Positions 25,604 through 37,122 of a stretch of DNA of 64,000 nt are shown here, one piece after another. The stretch's first letter is position 1. Every line of letters starts with the position of its first letter. Below the pieces are notes generated by a model. It was not told where the DNA came from. It searched no databases and worked only from the letters and a program-made list of their open reading frames with translations. The position numbers were made by a program, and so were the translations under genes. Source of the DNA: Natrarchaeobaculum sulfurireducens (GTDB lineage Archaea; Halobacteriota; Halobacteria; Halobacteriales; Natrialbaceae); the NCBI RefSeq assembly GCF_003430825.1, contig NZ_CP024047.1:1612001-1676000 (forward strand), written 5' to 3'.

Positions 25604-26128
25604 ATGGACGAGTTCGTCGCGACCAACCTCGACCGCTACGGACAAACGCAGGGGGTCCTCCCGGAGCGACTCCAGTCGTTCGGGGATACCTATCTCGAAC
25701 AGGGCTACCTCACCCGCGAACAGCTCTATGAGATCGCCTACGAGTCCTCGACGCGCAGTGCCCACCACGTCGAAACCAATCCGGAAAGGCGGTGTCGAAC
25801 CGTGACGGCGAACGTCCTCGCCGTCGACGACGACTTCTCGAAGATCCAGTTGTTGGCCGGTCTCTCGGGGTTCAAAGCGCCGACGGCCTCCTGTGTGCTC
25901 GCCGCGTCCGATCCCGACCGCCACGCCGTCGTCGACACCCGCGTCTGGGCCTCGCTCGAGCGGCTCGACTACGTCGAGGGCCGAAAGGAGAGCTTCGACG
26001 CCGACGACTACGTGACGATGATCGGTCCGATCCGGGAGATCGCAGCCGAAACGGACTACAGCGTCGCCGACGTGGGGTACGCCCTGTTCGCCTACGACGT
26101 CGAGGTTCGTGAGGGAACCCTCCACTGA
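25604..26128 (+). CDS. Conserved haloarchaeal protein of unknown function
   Basis: 174 residues from ATG 25604 (MDEFVATNLDRYGQTQGVLP). Soluble, mixed alpha/beta, acidic. Segments LLAGLSGFKAPTASCVLAAS and VVDTRVWASLERLDYVEG suggest a compact enzyme-like core, but no catalytic motif is evident. I recall no family. The two genes downstream run in the same direction with a separate promoter. Confidence 0.65.
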   Translation: MDEFVATNLDRYGQTQGVLPERLQSFGDTYLEQGYLTREQLYEIAYESSTRSAHHVETNPERRCRTVTANVLAVDDDFSKIQLLAGLSGFKAPTASCVLAASDPDRHAVVDTRVWASLERLDYVEGRKESFDADDYVTMIGPIREIAAETDYSVADVGYALFAYDVEVREGTLH

Positions 26129-26198
26129 CGCCGAAGTAGAGTCGTGACGTCCAAGCGCGGCCGAGAAGGGTATATCACTGCAACCCGTACGGTAATGT

Positions 26199-26732
26199 AT
26201 GCTCGAGGCGACCGCGGATTTAGCGCTGTCGCTCGCCGACCGGTACGGCGTCGTCGTCCTCCTCGTCGCGTTCGTCCTCGAGGGTGCGCTGGTCGGAAAG
26301 CTCCTCCCGACGCGGGCCCTGTTGATTGCGGTCGTCCTCGCCGCCGGAACGTCGATGCTCGATTATGCGACCGTCTTCGCGGTCGCCGTCCTTGGTGCGA
26401 CGACCGGTCAGTTGCTGTTGTTTCTCGCCGTACGCCACCTCGAGTTCGATCCGGCGAGCCACGAGCGGGTGCCGATCGGCGATCGGCAGGTCGACCGGGC
26501 CGACCGTTGGCTCGGCCGGTGGGGGCCGGCCGCCGTCGCAGTCAGCAACGCACTTCCCGTGACCCGAGGAACGATGACCGTCCCGACGGCGATGGGGCGG
26601 GTCCCCGCCTCGCGGTTCGCTACGTACTCGGTGGTCGGCTCGTGTTGTTACGTCGGCGCGCTCGTCGCGGTCACACTCGGGGCAGCGAGTCTGCTTCCGC
26701 CAGGTCTTGCCGAGACGGTCCTCTCGGTGTGA
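26199..26732 (+). CDS. DedA-like (SNARE-associated) membrane protein
   Basis: 177 residues with helices at about 15-35, 45-80, 108-130 and 140-170. The region FVLEGALVGKLLPTRALLIA and the re-entrant part RWGPAAVAVSNALPVTRGTMTVPTAMGRVPASRF fit the DedA family of lipid or undecaprenyl-phosphate flippases, although the Arg is displaced compared with typical members. Leaderless with TATA-like gggtatatc at 26168-26176. Confidence 0.72.
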   Translation: MLEATADLALSLADRYGVVVLLVAFVLEGALVGKLLPTRALLIAVVLAAGTSMLDYATVFAVAVLGATTGQLLLFLAVRHLEFDPASHERVPIGDRQVDRADRWLGRWGPAAVAVSNALPVTRGTMTVPTAMGRVPASRFATYSVVGSCCYVGALVAVTLGAASLLPPGLAETVLSV

Positions 26733-26839
26733 AGGCCTGAACCCGATTTCTGCCGGCGGGATCGGACGGCACAGAGCCACCCGAGCAGAGTGCGACTGTC
26801 GGACAGCGCCGATACCACTACCGGCTCGCTCGCAATCGG

Positions 26840-27223
26840 TCAGTGTTCGACGAACTCGACTAAGATGCCGCCGGTGTCTTTCGGATGTAAGAACGCCACC
26901 GTATGTCCCCACGCGCCCGGTCGCGGCTCCTCGTCGATCAGGGTAACGTCGTGCGCTCGAGCGCGCTCGAGCGCACCGTCGATATCGTCGGTCGCCAGCG
27001 CGAGGTGGTGGATGCCGGCACCGTTGTTCTCGAGGTACCGTGAGATGGTCCCCTCCTCGAGCGGTTCGAGCAGTTCGAGATAGCTTTCACCGATCTCGAG
27101 GAAGACGACGCGCATACCGTCGAACTCTTCTTCGTGGACGGCCTCGAGGCCGAACAGGTCCTCGTAGAGCGCGGCGAGGCTACGGGCGTCCTCGGTCGCG
27201 ATTCCGGCGTGATCGAAGTGCAT
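26840..27223 (-). CDS. mce: Methylmalonyl-CoA epimerase
   Basis: 127 residues: MHFDHAGIATEDARSLAALY, LELLEPLEEGTISRYLENNGAGIHHLALATDDI and VAFLHPKDTGGILVEFVEH hold the His/Glu metal ligands of the glyoxalase-like fold. It interconverts (S)- and (R)-methylmalonyl-CoA between propionyl-CoA carboxylase and mutase. The mutase large subunit is 1.4 kb away on the same strand. Confidence 0.95.
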   Translation of the reverse strand: MHFDHAGIATEDARSLAALYEDLFGLEAVHEEEFDGMRVVFLEIGESYLELLEPLEEGTISRYLENNGAGIHHLALATDDIDGALERARAHDVTLIDEEPRPGAWGHTVAFLHPKDTGGILVEFVEH

Positions 27224-27340
27224 GATCGAGCGTTACTGACCGACCACTAAATATCGACGGATTCGACGGCCGAGGCGGGAGCTTCCGATCCAGCAAACCG
27301 TCCTCGCTATTTATGCTGTGTCGGTGGAAAGGTCACTTCG

Positions 27341-27655
27341 ATGTACATCTCGAACACCGAAACGGTCCCCGACCGCGAAATCGTCGAAGTGCTTGGAATC
27401 GCCCGCGGGAACACCGTCGAAGCCAAAAACGCAGGTCGTGACTTCACGCAGGGCCTCCGTAACGTCTTCGGCGGCGAGCTCAAGGCGTACTCGGAGCTTC
27501 TGGGGAAAGCCCGCGACGTCGCTATCGAGCGGATGGAAGAAGACGCCGCCGAGATGGGTGCCGACGCCGTCGTCAACGTCCGCCTCGAGACCTCCCAGAT
27601 CACTGAGGGTGGCTCCGAAGTGCTGGCATACGGCACGGCAGTACGGCTCCGGTAG
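27341..27655 (+). CDS. YbjQ family (DUF74) protein
   Basis: 104 residues, the family length, with VEVLGIARGNTVEAKNAGRD near the N-terminus and MEEDAAEMGADAVVNVRLETSQI near the C-terminus. YbjQ proteins form beta-rich pentamers and are annotated as possible heavy-metal-binding; function is unproven. Leaderless, TATA-like ctatttatg at 27307-27315. Confidence 0.88.
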   Translation: MYISNTETVPDREIVEVLGIARGNTVEAKNAGRDFTQGLRNVFGGELKAYSELLGKARDVAIERMEEDAAEMGADAVVNVRLETSQITEGGSEVLAYGTAVRLR

Positions 27656-27687
27656 TGCCGCCAGTCCCGCGTTTCTGTCGGCCCCGG

Positions 27688-28521
27688 TCACCGTAGGCCG
27701 AGCCTGCCAGCGAGCCGCGACCAGCGACCGTCACCGAGATCACCGACGGCGTCCAGCTCGTCGTCGGTCAGCTCGACGTCGAAGACGTCGGCGTTCGTCT
27801 CGATATGTGACGGCGTCGCCGCTTTCGGAATCGCCGCGACCATCGGCTGCTGGCGCAACCAGCACAGTGCGACCTGCACAGCCGACTTGCCGTACGGCTC
27901 GCCGATCTCGGCGAGACGGTCGTCACCCGGAACCGCACCCTCGGCCAGCGGGCTGTACGCCGTCAGGCAGACGTCGTTCTCGACACACCACTCGAGCAGC
28001 TCGTTCTGGTGGTGATAGGGATGGTATTTCACCTGGTTCGTGACGATCGGCGTTTCCGAGCACTCGATGGCGAACTCGAGTTGCTCGACCGAGAAGTTGC
28101 TCACGCCGATGTGTTCGACCACTCCGTCGGCCTGCAGGTCGTTCATCGCGCCGATCGTTTCCTCGAGCGGCGCTCGCCGACTCGGGGCGTGGAGCAACAG
28201 CAGGTCGACCGTCTCGAGGTCGAGCCGTTCGAGACTCGCTCTGGTCGAGGCGACGACGTCGTCGTGAGCGGCGTTGTCCCGGTGGACTTTGGTGACGACG
28301 AAGACGTCCTCGCGTGGGACGTCGCTCGCATCGATGGCGTCGCCGACTGCGGCCTCGTTCTCGTACAGTTGAGCGGTGTCGACGTGGCGGTAGCCGACCT
28401 CGAGGGCTCGTTCGACGGCCCGGCGACACTGATCACCGGTCATACGAGCCGTCCCGAATCCGAGTGTTGGAATCTCGGCACTGCCTGCGCTGATCGTCTC
28501 AGTTTCGATGGCTGCCTTCAT
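27688..28521 (-). CDS. Aldo/keto reductase
   Basis: 277 residues from ATG 28521. Catalytic tetrad visible: D in GYRHVDTAQLYENE with Tyr, Lys in VFVVTKVHRDN, His in DLLLLHAPSR. The C-terminal NADPH site region PKAATPSHIETN is present. It reduces aldehydes or ketones with NADPH; substrate not predictable. It ends 33 nt from the convergent YbjQ gene and is co-directional with the mutase gene upstream. Confidence 0.92.
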   Translation of the reverse strand: MKAAIETETISAGSAEIPTLGFGTARMTGDQCRRAVERALEVGYRHVDTAQLYENEAAVGDAIDASDVPREDVFVVTKVHRDNAAHDDVVASTRASLERLDLETVDLLLLHAPSRRAPLEETIGAMNDLQADGVVEHIGVSNFSVEQLEFAIECSETPIVTNQVKYHPYHHQNELLEWCVENDVCLTAYSPLAEGAVPGDDRLAEIGEPYGKSAVQVALCWLRQQPMVAAIPKAATPSHIETNADVFDVELTDDELDAVGDLGDGRWSRLAGRLGLR

Positions 28522-28601
28522 AGCCCGACGCTCGACGCCGACGGTCTTCAATCCAGGGCAGCGTCGATCGACGAGTCGGTGTCGAAAAGAGAAGACGGGC
28601 C

Positions 28602-30284
<1,683 letters not shown>

Positions 30285-30379
30285 TACGGATACCGAAGAG
30301 ACGCCGGGGCTTGAACCTTGATGTCTTGCGTCAGCGTTCCCCACGGGCCAACGGAGGCCCCGTGATACGGCATAGGCCG

Positions 30380-31003
30380 TCAGCGACCGGTATCGTACTT
30401 GTAGGTCGCCGATTCGGGATCGATTCCGAAGTCCTCGGCCGACTCGTCAGTCCCGGCTTCCTCGCTGTCGTCCGGCGCACGCTTGAACGCCTCGCGCAGC
30501 CGCTCAGGCATCCGAAAGCGGTCGACCTCGAGCGCGTATGGGACCGCATCCGGATCGACTCCCTCGCGTTTGGCCTCGAGTCGCACTTCGAGCACCGACG
30601 GGAGTTGGGACTCCTCGATTCGGCGGAAGCCGAACTGCGCGAGGTAGCTTCCCGCACCCGTGAGCGCGTAGACGGTGTCGAACCCCTCGTCGCCGGCGTA
30701 CTCGAGGAGCCGTTCGACGACGTGGGCACCGACGCCCTGGCCACGCCAGCCCTCGAGAACCCCGATGCTGGTGAGTTCACAAACGGCATCAGTGCGGCCG
30801 CTGCGACCGGAGTCGGCGTCATCCGACGATGCGTCGTCAGGCTTGTGGACGCGGATACGGCCGAAGCCGGCTTTCTCTCCCGACGCTTCGTCGACCGCGA
30901 CGACGTAGTCGCGCGAGCGAAACGCCGTCCCGTCGAGGCCCATCGCCTCGATGTGATCGAGCAACCAGACCTCTTCTCTGTTTTTCGCGCCCCGTACGTA
31001 CAT
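30380..31003 (-). CDS. GNAT family acetyltransferase
   Basis: 207 residues from ATG 31003 ([20 protein letters not shown]). GNAT core: [55 protein letters not shown] (acetyl-CoA loop) and [13 protein letters not shown]. The C-terminal tail of ~60 residues is acidic. Substrate unknown. Divergent from the AOR gene. Confidence 0.88.
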   Translation of the reverse strand: MYVRGAKNREEVWLLDHIEAMGLDGTAFRSRDYVVAVDEASGEKAGFGRIRVHKPDDASSDDADSGRSGRTDAVCELTSIGVLEGWRGQGVGAHVVERLLEYAGDEGFDTVYALTGAGSYLAQFGFRRIEESQLPSVLEVRLEAKREGVDPDAVPYALEVDRFRMPERLREAFKRAPDDSEEAGTDESAEDFGIDPESATYKYDTGR

Positions 31004-31194
31004 GGATACACGTAGGGCACCTGCGGTCAAAAGGATTTGTGGCACCCCGCGTGATTGCTCGTCGACTGTGAGGGCAACTCGAGTAGACGCCTGACGGTCG
31101 ACACGCCTCGAGTCCCTGCTGTCGGTCGGGCCGTGGCGTCGAAACCGATACTCTGGACGCAACGTTTTCGTCAGTGGCGTAGTATGACACACCA

Positions 31195-32868
31195 ATGCTC
31201 CACGCGACAGGCCCCCTGCTGACGGTCGACGTCGGCGAGCGGGCCGCAACTGCGACGACGATCGACGAGACGCTCGAGACCTACGTCGGTGGCCGAGCGC
31301 TCGCGACGGCGCTGGCCCACGACCGAATCCCGTTCGACGCCGATCCGTTCGGCTCCGAGAACCGTGCGTACCTCACGACCGGCCCACTCCAGCAGTCGGG
31401 GATGTCGTTTACCGGGCGACTGAACATGACCGGCCTCTCGCCGCTGACCGACGGGTTAGTGTCGACCAACGCGGGAGGCTATCTCTCACGGAACCTCGTC
31501 GCGACGGGGATCAGCGGCCTCGAGATCGTCGGCGAAAGCGACGACCTGTTGATAGTACACGTGACGGACGAGGGCGTCGAGTTCGAACCCGTGCCCGAAC
31601 TCGAGGGGGCGACCGTCCCCGAAACCTCCGACTACGTCGCCACACACCACGATCTCGGGCCCGAACACTGCATCGCCATCGGCCCCGCCGGGGAGAACCT
31701 CGTTCGGTTCGCGTCCGTGATGACGTTCGACTCGCGGGCGTTCGGCCGCGGCGGACTCGGTGCGGTCCTCGGCTCGAAGAACGTCAAGTGTGTCACCTTC
31801 GACGGGGACGTCGAGCCCGGCCTCGAGGTCGAGATCCCAGATCCGCCCGAATCGGCGGTCCACCGCGAGGCAGCCACCTCGGACGACCTGATGCGCAGGC
31901 AGGGAACCACGGGCGGGACGGAGTTTATTAACGACAACTTCTCGCTCCCGACGCGGTACTTCGCCGAGTACGAATTCGAAGCCGTCGCTTCGATCGGCGG
32001 CGACGCCGTCGAGAACAAGAAGTACAAGAAGGGCGCTTGTTCGGCCTGTGCGTACGCGTGCAAACTCCCGACGCGCGACGACGAGAGCGGCCTCGAAACC
32101 GAAGGGCCGGAGTTCGAGACGGTCTACTCGTTCGGGTCGCTGCAGGGCGTCGGTGATATCGTCGACGTGATGAAGGGCAACGAACTCTGTGACGTCCTCG
32201 GGATGGACACCATCTCCGCGGGCGTCACCGTCGCGGCCTACCTCGCGAGCGAAGACGCGTTCGGCGACGCCGAGTTGGCCCACGAAATCACCGAGAAGAT
32301 CGCCTATCGCGAGGGAATCGGCGACCTGCTCGCGGAGGGTGTCGATCGCGCCCACGAGGACCTCGGGGTCGAAAACTACACCGTCAAAGGAATGGAGTTC
32401 GCCGCCCACGACGGGCGCGTCATCCACGGGCAGGGACTGTCGTACGCCGTTGCCAACCGCGGTGCCGATCACATGTATTCGTCCATGCTCAGCCTCGAGT
32501 ACAGAGGCGAACTCGATCCGGAGGGGACACTCGGGAAGGCCGACACCCTCGTCGAACGCGAGAACCACGCCGCGTTTCGCGATTCGGGAATCGTCTGTGC
32601 ATTCGGCAGCGACTACGTCACCGCAGAACGCCTCGAGACGCTATTCGACGCCGACTATGACGACCTCCTCGAGGTCGGCGCAAAGACGGTCACGCTCGAG
32701 CGACACTTCAACAACGAGCGCGGCTTCGACGGCGCGGACGACGACCTGCCGTACGACCTTCCAGACCTCGAAACGGCTATCCGGGAGTACTACGACGCAC
32801 GTGGGTGGACCGACGACGGGACGGTGCCCGCCGCCGCGCTCGAGTCAGCGGTCCCGGCCGACGACTGA
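31195..32868 (+). CDS. Aldehyde ferredoxin oxidoreductase family (tungsten/molybdopterin) enzyme
   Basis: 557 residues. AOR hallmarks: YVGGRALATALAHDRIP at the start, GRLNMTGLSPLTDGLVSTNAGGYLS, GRGGLGAVLGSKNVKCV, cluster ligands CSACAYACKLP (Cys282/285/289) with Cys468 in VCAFGSDY, and the pterin region KGMEFAAHDGRVIHGQGLSYAVANRGADHMYSS. It oxidises an aldehyde or related substrate with ferredoxin as acceptor. It is a little shorter than the ~600-residue hyperthermophile enzymes. A MoaD/SAMP gene 1.3 kb away may supply sulfur for its pterin. Confidence 0.93.
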   Translation: MLHATGPLLTVDVGERAATATTIDETLETYVGGRALATALAHDRIPFDADPFGSENRAYLTTGPLQQSGMSFTGRLNMTGLSPLTDGLVSTNAGGYLSRNLVATGISGLEIVGESDDLLIVHVTDEGVEFEPVPELEGATVPETSDYVATHHDLGPEHCIAIGPAGENLVRFASVMTFDSRAFGRGGLGAVLGSKNVKCVTFDGDVEPGLEVEIPDPPESAVHREAATSDDLMRRQGTTGGTEFINDNFSLPTRYFAEYEFEAVASIGGDAVENKKYKKGACSACAYACKLPTRDDESGLETEGPEFETVYSFGSLQGVGDIVDVMKGNELCDVLGMDTISAGVTVAAYLASEDAFGDAELAHEITEKIAYREGIGDLLAEGVDRAHEDLGVENYTVKGMEFAAHDGRVIHGQGLSYAVANRGADHMYSSMLSLEYRGELDPEGTLGKADTLVERENHAAFRDSGIVCAFGSDYVTAERLETLFDADYDDLLEVGAKTVTLERHFNNERGFDGADDDLPYDLPDLETAIREYYDARGWTDDGTVPAAALESAVPADD

Positions 32869-32908
32869 GTCGACCATCGGTTCGAAACGAGCAGTGGTCA
32901 ACAGCGCG

Positions 32909-34126
32909 TCACTCGCTCCCCGACGTGACCGCCAGGTAGCCGGCCAATACCAGTCCGACCGCCGGGAAGACGGCCAGGACGAGAAAGAGCAGTGTCGTCC
33001 CACCGTAGGTGATCGCGACGCCGGCGATCGATGCACCGGCAGCTCCGATCCCGAAAACGCCGAGGTAGGTGTATCCGAACGAGAGCCCGTGGGAGTCGGC
33101 CGCGGCGTACTTGCCGATCAGCGCCTGATGGATCGGGGCCTCGAGATAGATGAAAAAGCCAAGCGCCGCACAGATCGCGAGCGTCGCGAACAGTCCCGCG
33201 CTCGTAGCGAGGGGAAACAACAACGAGACGACGACGAGTGCGACGAACGCGGCGACGATCGCCCGTTCGGGAGATCCCGCATCGCTCACCTTTCCGCCGA
33301 CGTACTGGCCGAGCGCACCGATCAACAACAGCCCGGCGTAGGCGTACTGACTGGGCTCGAACGACTCACCGGCGATCTCCACGGGATCGAAGACGGGCAG
33401 ATCGGCGAGCACGTCCGGGAGGAACGTGAAGACCCCCCGGTAGTACGTCCCGGCGAGCATCGCGATGGCGAAGACGACGACGAAACTGCCGACGAACAGC
33501 AGCCGGGTCCGCTCGAGCAACACGGCGGGTTCGAGCCCCGACGCGTTTGTCGGTCCCTCGTCGTCGACGCCAGCCGTCTCGTCGAACTCGAGGCCGTAAG
33601 CCGCGAGGACGCCAAGGATTGCCGGCAGGACGAACAGGACCGCGACGAGTCGCCACTCGAAGAGGGTGAGCGCGATAGCGGCGACGAGCGGGCCGAAGGC
33701 CGTTCCGACGTTGCCCGCGACGCCGTGGTAGGCGAGGACGGTTCCCCGCCGCTGCGAGGCGCGGGTGATCAGCGAGAGCCCCGCGGGGTGATAGAGGCTC
33801 GCCGCGGTGCCCCAGAGAACGAGTGCAGCGCCGAGCAACCAGACGTTCGTCGCGAAACTGACGAGCAGAAACCCACCGCCCATGCCGAGCATCGAGAGGA
33901 CGACCAAACGCTTCGAGCCGTAGCGATCCGCGAGCGCACCGCTTGGCAACGCGCCGACGCCGATGAGCGCGTAGCCGACCGCCACGATCGTCCCCAAAAG
34001 CGCCGCCGAGACGTCGAAGACGTCCAGCCAGACCACAACGAACAGCGGAATCGTGAGTTCGTAGACGTGGAACGTCGCGTGCCCGAGCATGGTAAAACGG
34101 GCGATCGCACGATCGTTCCGGTTCAT
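32909..34126 (-). CDS. Major facilitator superfamily transporter
   Basis: 405 residues with about 12 hydrophobic helices and the MFS motif A-like loop GALPSGALADRYGSKRLVVLSML between helices 2 and 3; a repeat of it appears as GQYVGGKVSDAGSPERAI in the second half. ATG 34126 fits a TATA-like ctattat at ~34151-34157. The substrate is not predictable. Converges on the AOR gene. Confidence 0.9.
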   Translation of the reverse strand: MNRNDRAIARFTMLGHATFHVYELTIPLFVVVWLDVFDVSAALLGTIVAVGYALIGVGALPSGALADRYGSKRLVVLSMLGMGGGFLLVSFATNVWLLGAALVLWGTAASLYHPAGLSLITRASQRRGTVLAYHGVAGNVGTAFGPLVAAIALTLFEWRLVAVLFVLPAILGVLAAYGLEFDETAGVDDEGPTNASGLEPAVLLERTRLLFVGSFVVVFAIAMLAGTYYRGVFTFLPDVLADLPVFDPVEIAGESFEPSQYAYAGLLLIGALGQYVGGKVSDAGSPERAIVAAFVALVVVSLLFPLATSAGLFATLAICAALGFFIYLEAPIHQALIGKYAAADSHGLSFGYTYLGVFGIGAAGASIAGVAITYGGTTLLFLVLAVFPAVGLVLAGYLAVTSGSE

Positions 34127-34199
34127 GCGCCGGATTGTCAGGGTGTCGGGATAATAGTTGCGTCCGCTCACCACCGGCGAGGGTGACTCCAGTCGCCGG

Positions 34200-34481
34200 T
34201 CAACCGCCGTACACCGACGGGACGAGTCGAACCACGATGTCGTCTGTGAGCCGCGTCTCCAGCCCGTCGAGTTGGGTGACATGGCGTCGATCGATCGTCA
34301 CGACGGTATCTCCAGCCAGTTCGGCGCCGTCGCCGGCGACGAGTTCACCCGCCAGTGATGGGTAGTCGGCTTCGAGTTCCAACAACAACTCGCCGATCGT
34401 TGCGGCATCCGTCTCGTACGGAACCGTCTTTCGACCGACGGCTTCCCGGAACGGCCCGAAGAAGACACACTCGAGTTGCAC
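34200..34481 (-). CDS. Ubiquitin-like small archaeal modifier / MoaD-type sulfur carrier
   Basis: 93 residues with a beta-grasp pattern (MQLECVFFGPFREAVGRKTV, ATIGELLLELEADYPSLAG, TQLDGLETRLTDDIVVRLVP) and a C-terminal Gly-Gly (SVYGG). This is closest to the SAMP3/MoaD type of haloarchaea: the GG is adenylated by an E1-like enzyme to carry sulfur for molybdopterin or to modify proteins. Proximity to AOR favours pterin synthesis. Confidence 0.88.
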   Translation of the reverse strand: MQLECVFFGPFREAVGRKTVPYETDAATIGELLLELEADYPSLAGELVAGDGAELAGDTVVTIDRRHVTQLDGLETRLTDDIVVRLVPSVYGG

Positions 34482-34656
34482 GCTCGCGCATTCGACGCGC
34501 CAGTCTTTGAACCCGGCGGAACCGGTGGTGCCTGCAGATCAGTCATATCGGTCGATCGGTTCGGACGACGCTGTCCGCCTTCGACCGATGGCGGCCTGGA
34601 TCGCAACTCGATTTCGTTCGCGACTGGATGCGATCGGCTCCCGGAGTGACGGCGAT

Positions 34657-35400
34657 TCAGTCGCGATACGCCACAGGGTCGATAACGGTCGATTCGGGGG
34701 CCGATTCCCTCGAGACCGCAAACGTGCCCAGTTGCTCGTCCTGATCCGAGGACTCGCCCGACAGGACGGTCACCCCGTCGACCAGCAACGGTGCGATTAC
34801 GCCCGCCACGACGACCTCGGGCATCGCCAGCGAGTCGCGAACGACGACCCGGTCACCCGCCTCGAGACCATGATCGTCGACCACCGACCGTGCGGTTTCG
34901 AGGACATCGGCGTGGGTAAGCGTGCGTTCGCCGTCGGTCAGCATCGACGTCGACGCTTCGACGTCGAGGGGTGGAAACGATGGGTTTTCACTCCAGACAC
35001 CAGCGTCGAAGTGATGAACGTTGGCCTGGCGTGGCTTTGCACCGTAGCCGACGCGTTGCCCACCTCGCGGGAACGCATACGTCCCCGACTCGATGTCCTC
35101 GACAGGCGCGACGAGCGCCCGGAAGTCGTCGACTTCGCTCAGGTCGGTCGGCGGATCGAATCGAACCGTCGCCTCGAGCAGGGTCGCCCCGAAGCAAGCG
35201 AGCAGCGCGAACGGCCCTTCGCCGACAACGCCGACGGTAACCTCGTTGCGGACGCCCTGATGGCGCAGGAAGTTCCCCGCCTGCCAGGACGTCTTACAGA
35301 ACCAGTGGTGATCGAACTCACGTCCGGTCGCATCGATCAGCGCGGTCCTGTCGGGATGAAGTTCGCCGGTCAGGAGGTCGTCGACTGTCGTGGCGGTCAT
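34657..35400 (-). CDS. Short AMP-binding (acyl-CoA synthetase-like) haloarchaeal protein
   Basis: 247 residues (MTATTVDDLLTGELHPDRTALIDATGREFDHHWFC). It resembles the N-terminal part of acyl-CoA synthetases (VGVVGEGPFALLACFGATLLEATVRFDPP; LTDGERTLTHADVLETARSVVDDHGLEAGDRVVV) but lacks the P-loop STGTT-like motif and the C-terminal lid, so it cannot be a normal ligase. Similar short proteins occur in other haloarchaea, so this is probably a family rather than a truncation. Function unknown. Confidence 0.65.
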   Translation of the reverse strand: MTATTVDDLLTGELHPDRTALIDATGREFDHHWFCKTSWQAGNFLRHQGVRNEVTVGVVGEGPFALLACFGATLLEATVRFDPPTDLSEVDDFRALVAPVEDIESGTYAFPRGGQRVGYGAKPRQANVHHFDAGVWSENPSFPPLDVEASTSMLTDGERTLTHADVLETARSVVDDHGLEAGDRVVVRDSLAMPEVVVAGVIAPLLVDGVTVLSGESSDQDEQLGTFAVSRESAPESTVIDPVAYRD

Positions 35401-35604
35401 ACCGGACACTCCGCAGCGCTGAGAAAAAAGGTCCCCGATCGGATCGCGGCTGTGGCGTCGTTACCCGTTATACAACGGTATTGATGACACAATCGCGAGC
35501 ACCCTTATGACCGGATCAGGGCCACAGACTCTCGAACTGGACGAGTATGAACATTCGCCGTGTCTATCGAACGAGGCCGCGGTATCGGCGTCCACCCGAC
35601 GGCA

Positions 35605-36759
35605 TCAGAACGCGCGCTTGATCCGATCGAAAACGCCCTCGTTGATCTCGATCTCGTCGCCACCAGCCTCGGCGAACGCCTCGAGCGCCTCGCGCTGGTC
35701 GTCGTTCAGCCGTTCGGGGGTGACGACCTGGATCTGTACGAAGAGGTCGCCCTGACCACGGCCGCGCAGTCGGGGCATCCCCTTACCCTCGAGGCGGAAG
35801 GTTTCGCCGCTCTGGGTTCCCCTGGGGATCTCGAACTCGACGGTGCCGTCGAGCGTGGGAACCGAGACGGTGTCACCGAAGGTGGCCTGCGGGAACGAGA
35901 TCGGCAGTCGGTAGCGAAGGTCGTCGCCCTCGCGCTCGAACTCCTCGTGTTCGCGGACCGAAACGTCGATCAGCAGGTCGCCGTGGCGGCCCCCTTCGGG
36001 ACTCGGTGCGCCCTCACCTTCCATTCGGAGCGTCTGTCCGTCCTGAATACCTGCTGGCACCTCGACAGTCAGCGTGGCCTCGTTGCGGACGTAGCCCTCG
36101 CCCCGACACGTACTGCAGGTCTCGGAGTAGATCGTCCCCTCGCCATCACAGCGCCGACACGCCGTCGTCTGCTGGACCCGACCGAGCGGCGTCTGCTGGA
36201 CCTGCGTGACCTGCCCGCGACCCTGACACTCCGAACAGGTCTGGGCGTCCGCATCGGGCGGATGACCCTCGCCGTCACAGGCGTCACAGGCCTCGGGACG
36301 CTCGAGCGTGAACTGCTTTTCAGCTCCCTCGAAGGCCTCTTCGAGGTCGATCTCGAGTTCGGTCCGGAGGTCGCGTCCCTTTCGCGGCCGTCGTCGACCA
36401 CGACCCCCACCGCCGCCGAAGACCTGCTCGAAGATGTCGCCGAGGCCGCCACCCATGCCACCGCCCATCCCACCGAACGGGTCCCCACCCATACCGCCAG
36501 TACCGGCCTGGCCGGCGTCGAACCCGTGTTTTTCCGCCTGTTCGTAGCGGTCGTGGCCCATCCGGTCGTACGCTTGGCGTTTCTCTTCGTCGGTGAGCAC
36601 CTGTTTTGCCTTCTGGATCTTTTTGAACTTCTCCTCGGCGTCCGGGTCGTCGCTGACGTCCGGATGGTACTCCGTCGCCTTCTTTCGATAGGCTTGCTTG
36701 ATTTCGTCGGCGGAGGCGTCGCGACTCACACCGAGCACGTCGTAGAAATCCTCGCTCAT
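35605..36759 (-). CDS. dnaJ: Chaperone DnaJ (type I Hsp40)
   Basis: 384 residues: J-domain with HPD at 32-34, Gly/Phe-rich region (GGMGGDPFGGMGGGMGGGLG), four CxxCxGxG zinc repeats (CDACDGEG, CSECQGRG, CRRCDGEG, CSTCRGEG) and the client-binding C-terminus. It stimulates DnaK ATPase. No dnaK or grpE lies within the window next to it, unlike many haloarchaeal clusters. Confidence 0.97.
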   Translation of the reverse strand: MSEDFYDVLGVSRDASADEIKQAYRKKATEYHPDVSDDPDAEEKFKKIQKAKQVLTDEEKRQAYDRMGHDRYEQAEKHGFDAGQAGTGGMGGDPFGGMGGGMGGGLGDIFEQVFGGGGGRGRRRPRKGRDLRTELEIDLEEAFEGAEKQFTLERPEACDACDGEGHPPDADAQTCSECQGRGQVTQVQQTPLGRVQQTTACRRCDGEGTIYSETCSTCRGEGYVRNEATLTVEVPAGIQDGQTLRMEGEGAPSPEGGRHGDLLIDVSVREHEEFEREGDDLRYRLPISFPQATFGDTVSVPTLDGTVEFEIPRGTQSGETFRLEGKGMPRLRGRGQGDLFVQIQVVTPERLNDDQREALEAFAEAGGDEIEINEGVFDRIKRAF

Positions 36760-36901
36760 TCGTTATGGGTCGGTACTCGGTTGAGCCACTTGAAACGAAC
36801 GTTCTGGCGGATTCGTACCTGTGGGCCCGTCCGCGTCGTTGTCACTCTCGAGTCGACGGATGACCGACAGTATATGTCACTCGAGGCCGTATCGGGGTGA
36901 C

Positions 36902-37054
36902 ATGGCCGCCGAGTGTGCCAACTGTGGCCACGATACATCCGGGACGAGATGGCACCACGTCTATCTCTCGACGGACGAAGTCGTCGAACTCTCACTCTGT
37001 GAGGGCTGTCGGTACAAGTTCGTCACCGCCGAGTGGGTTACGGCCGTCGTCTGA
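36902..37054 (+). CDS. Small two-CxxC zinc-finger protein
   Basis: 50 residues: MAAECANCGHDTSGTRWHHV, then LSLCEGCRYKFVTAEWVTAV. CANC and CEGC form a probable zinc site, as in the many haloarchaeal small zinc-finger proteins. Function unknown; possibly nucleic-acid or protein binding. Confidence 0.75.
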   Translation: MAAECANCGHDTSGTRWHHVYLSTDEVVELSLCEGCRYKFVTAEWVTAVV

Positions 37055-37122
37055 CCGAGGCGGTCGGCAGTCGCATCGTCGTTCCGGCCACCTATTACCC
37101 GCCGGCCACCAAAGGGACAGGT

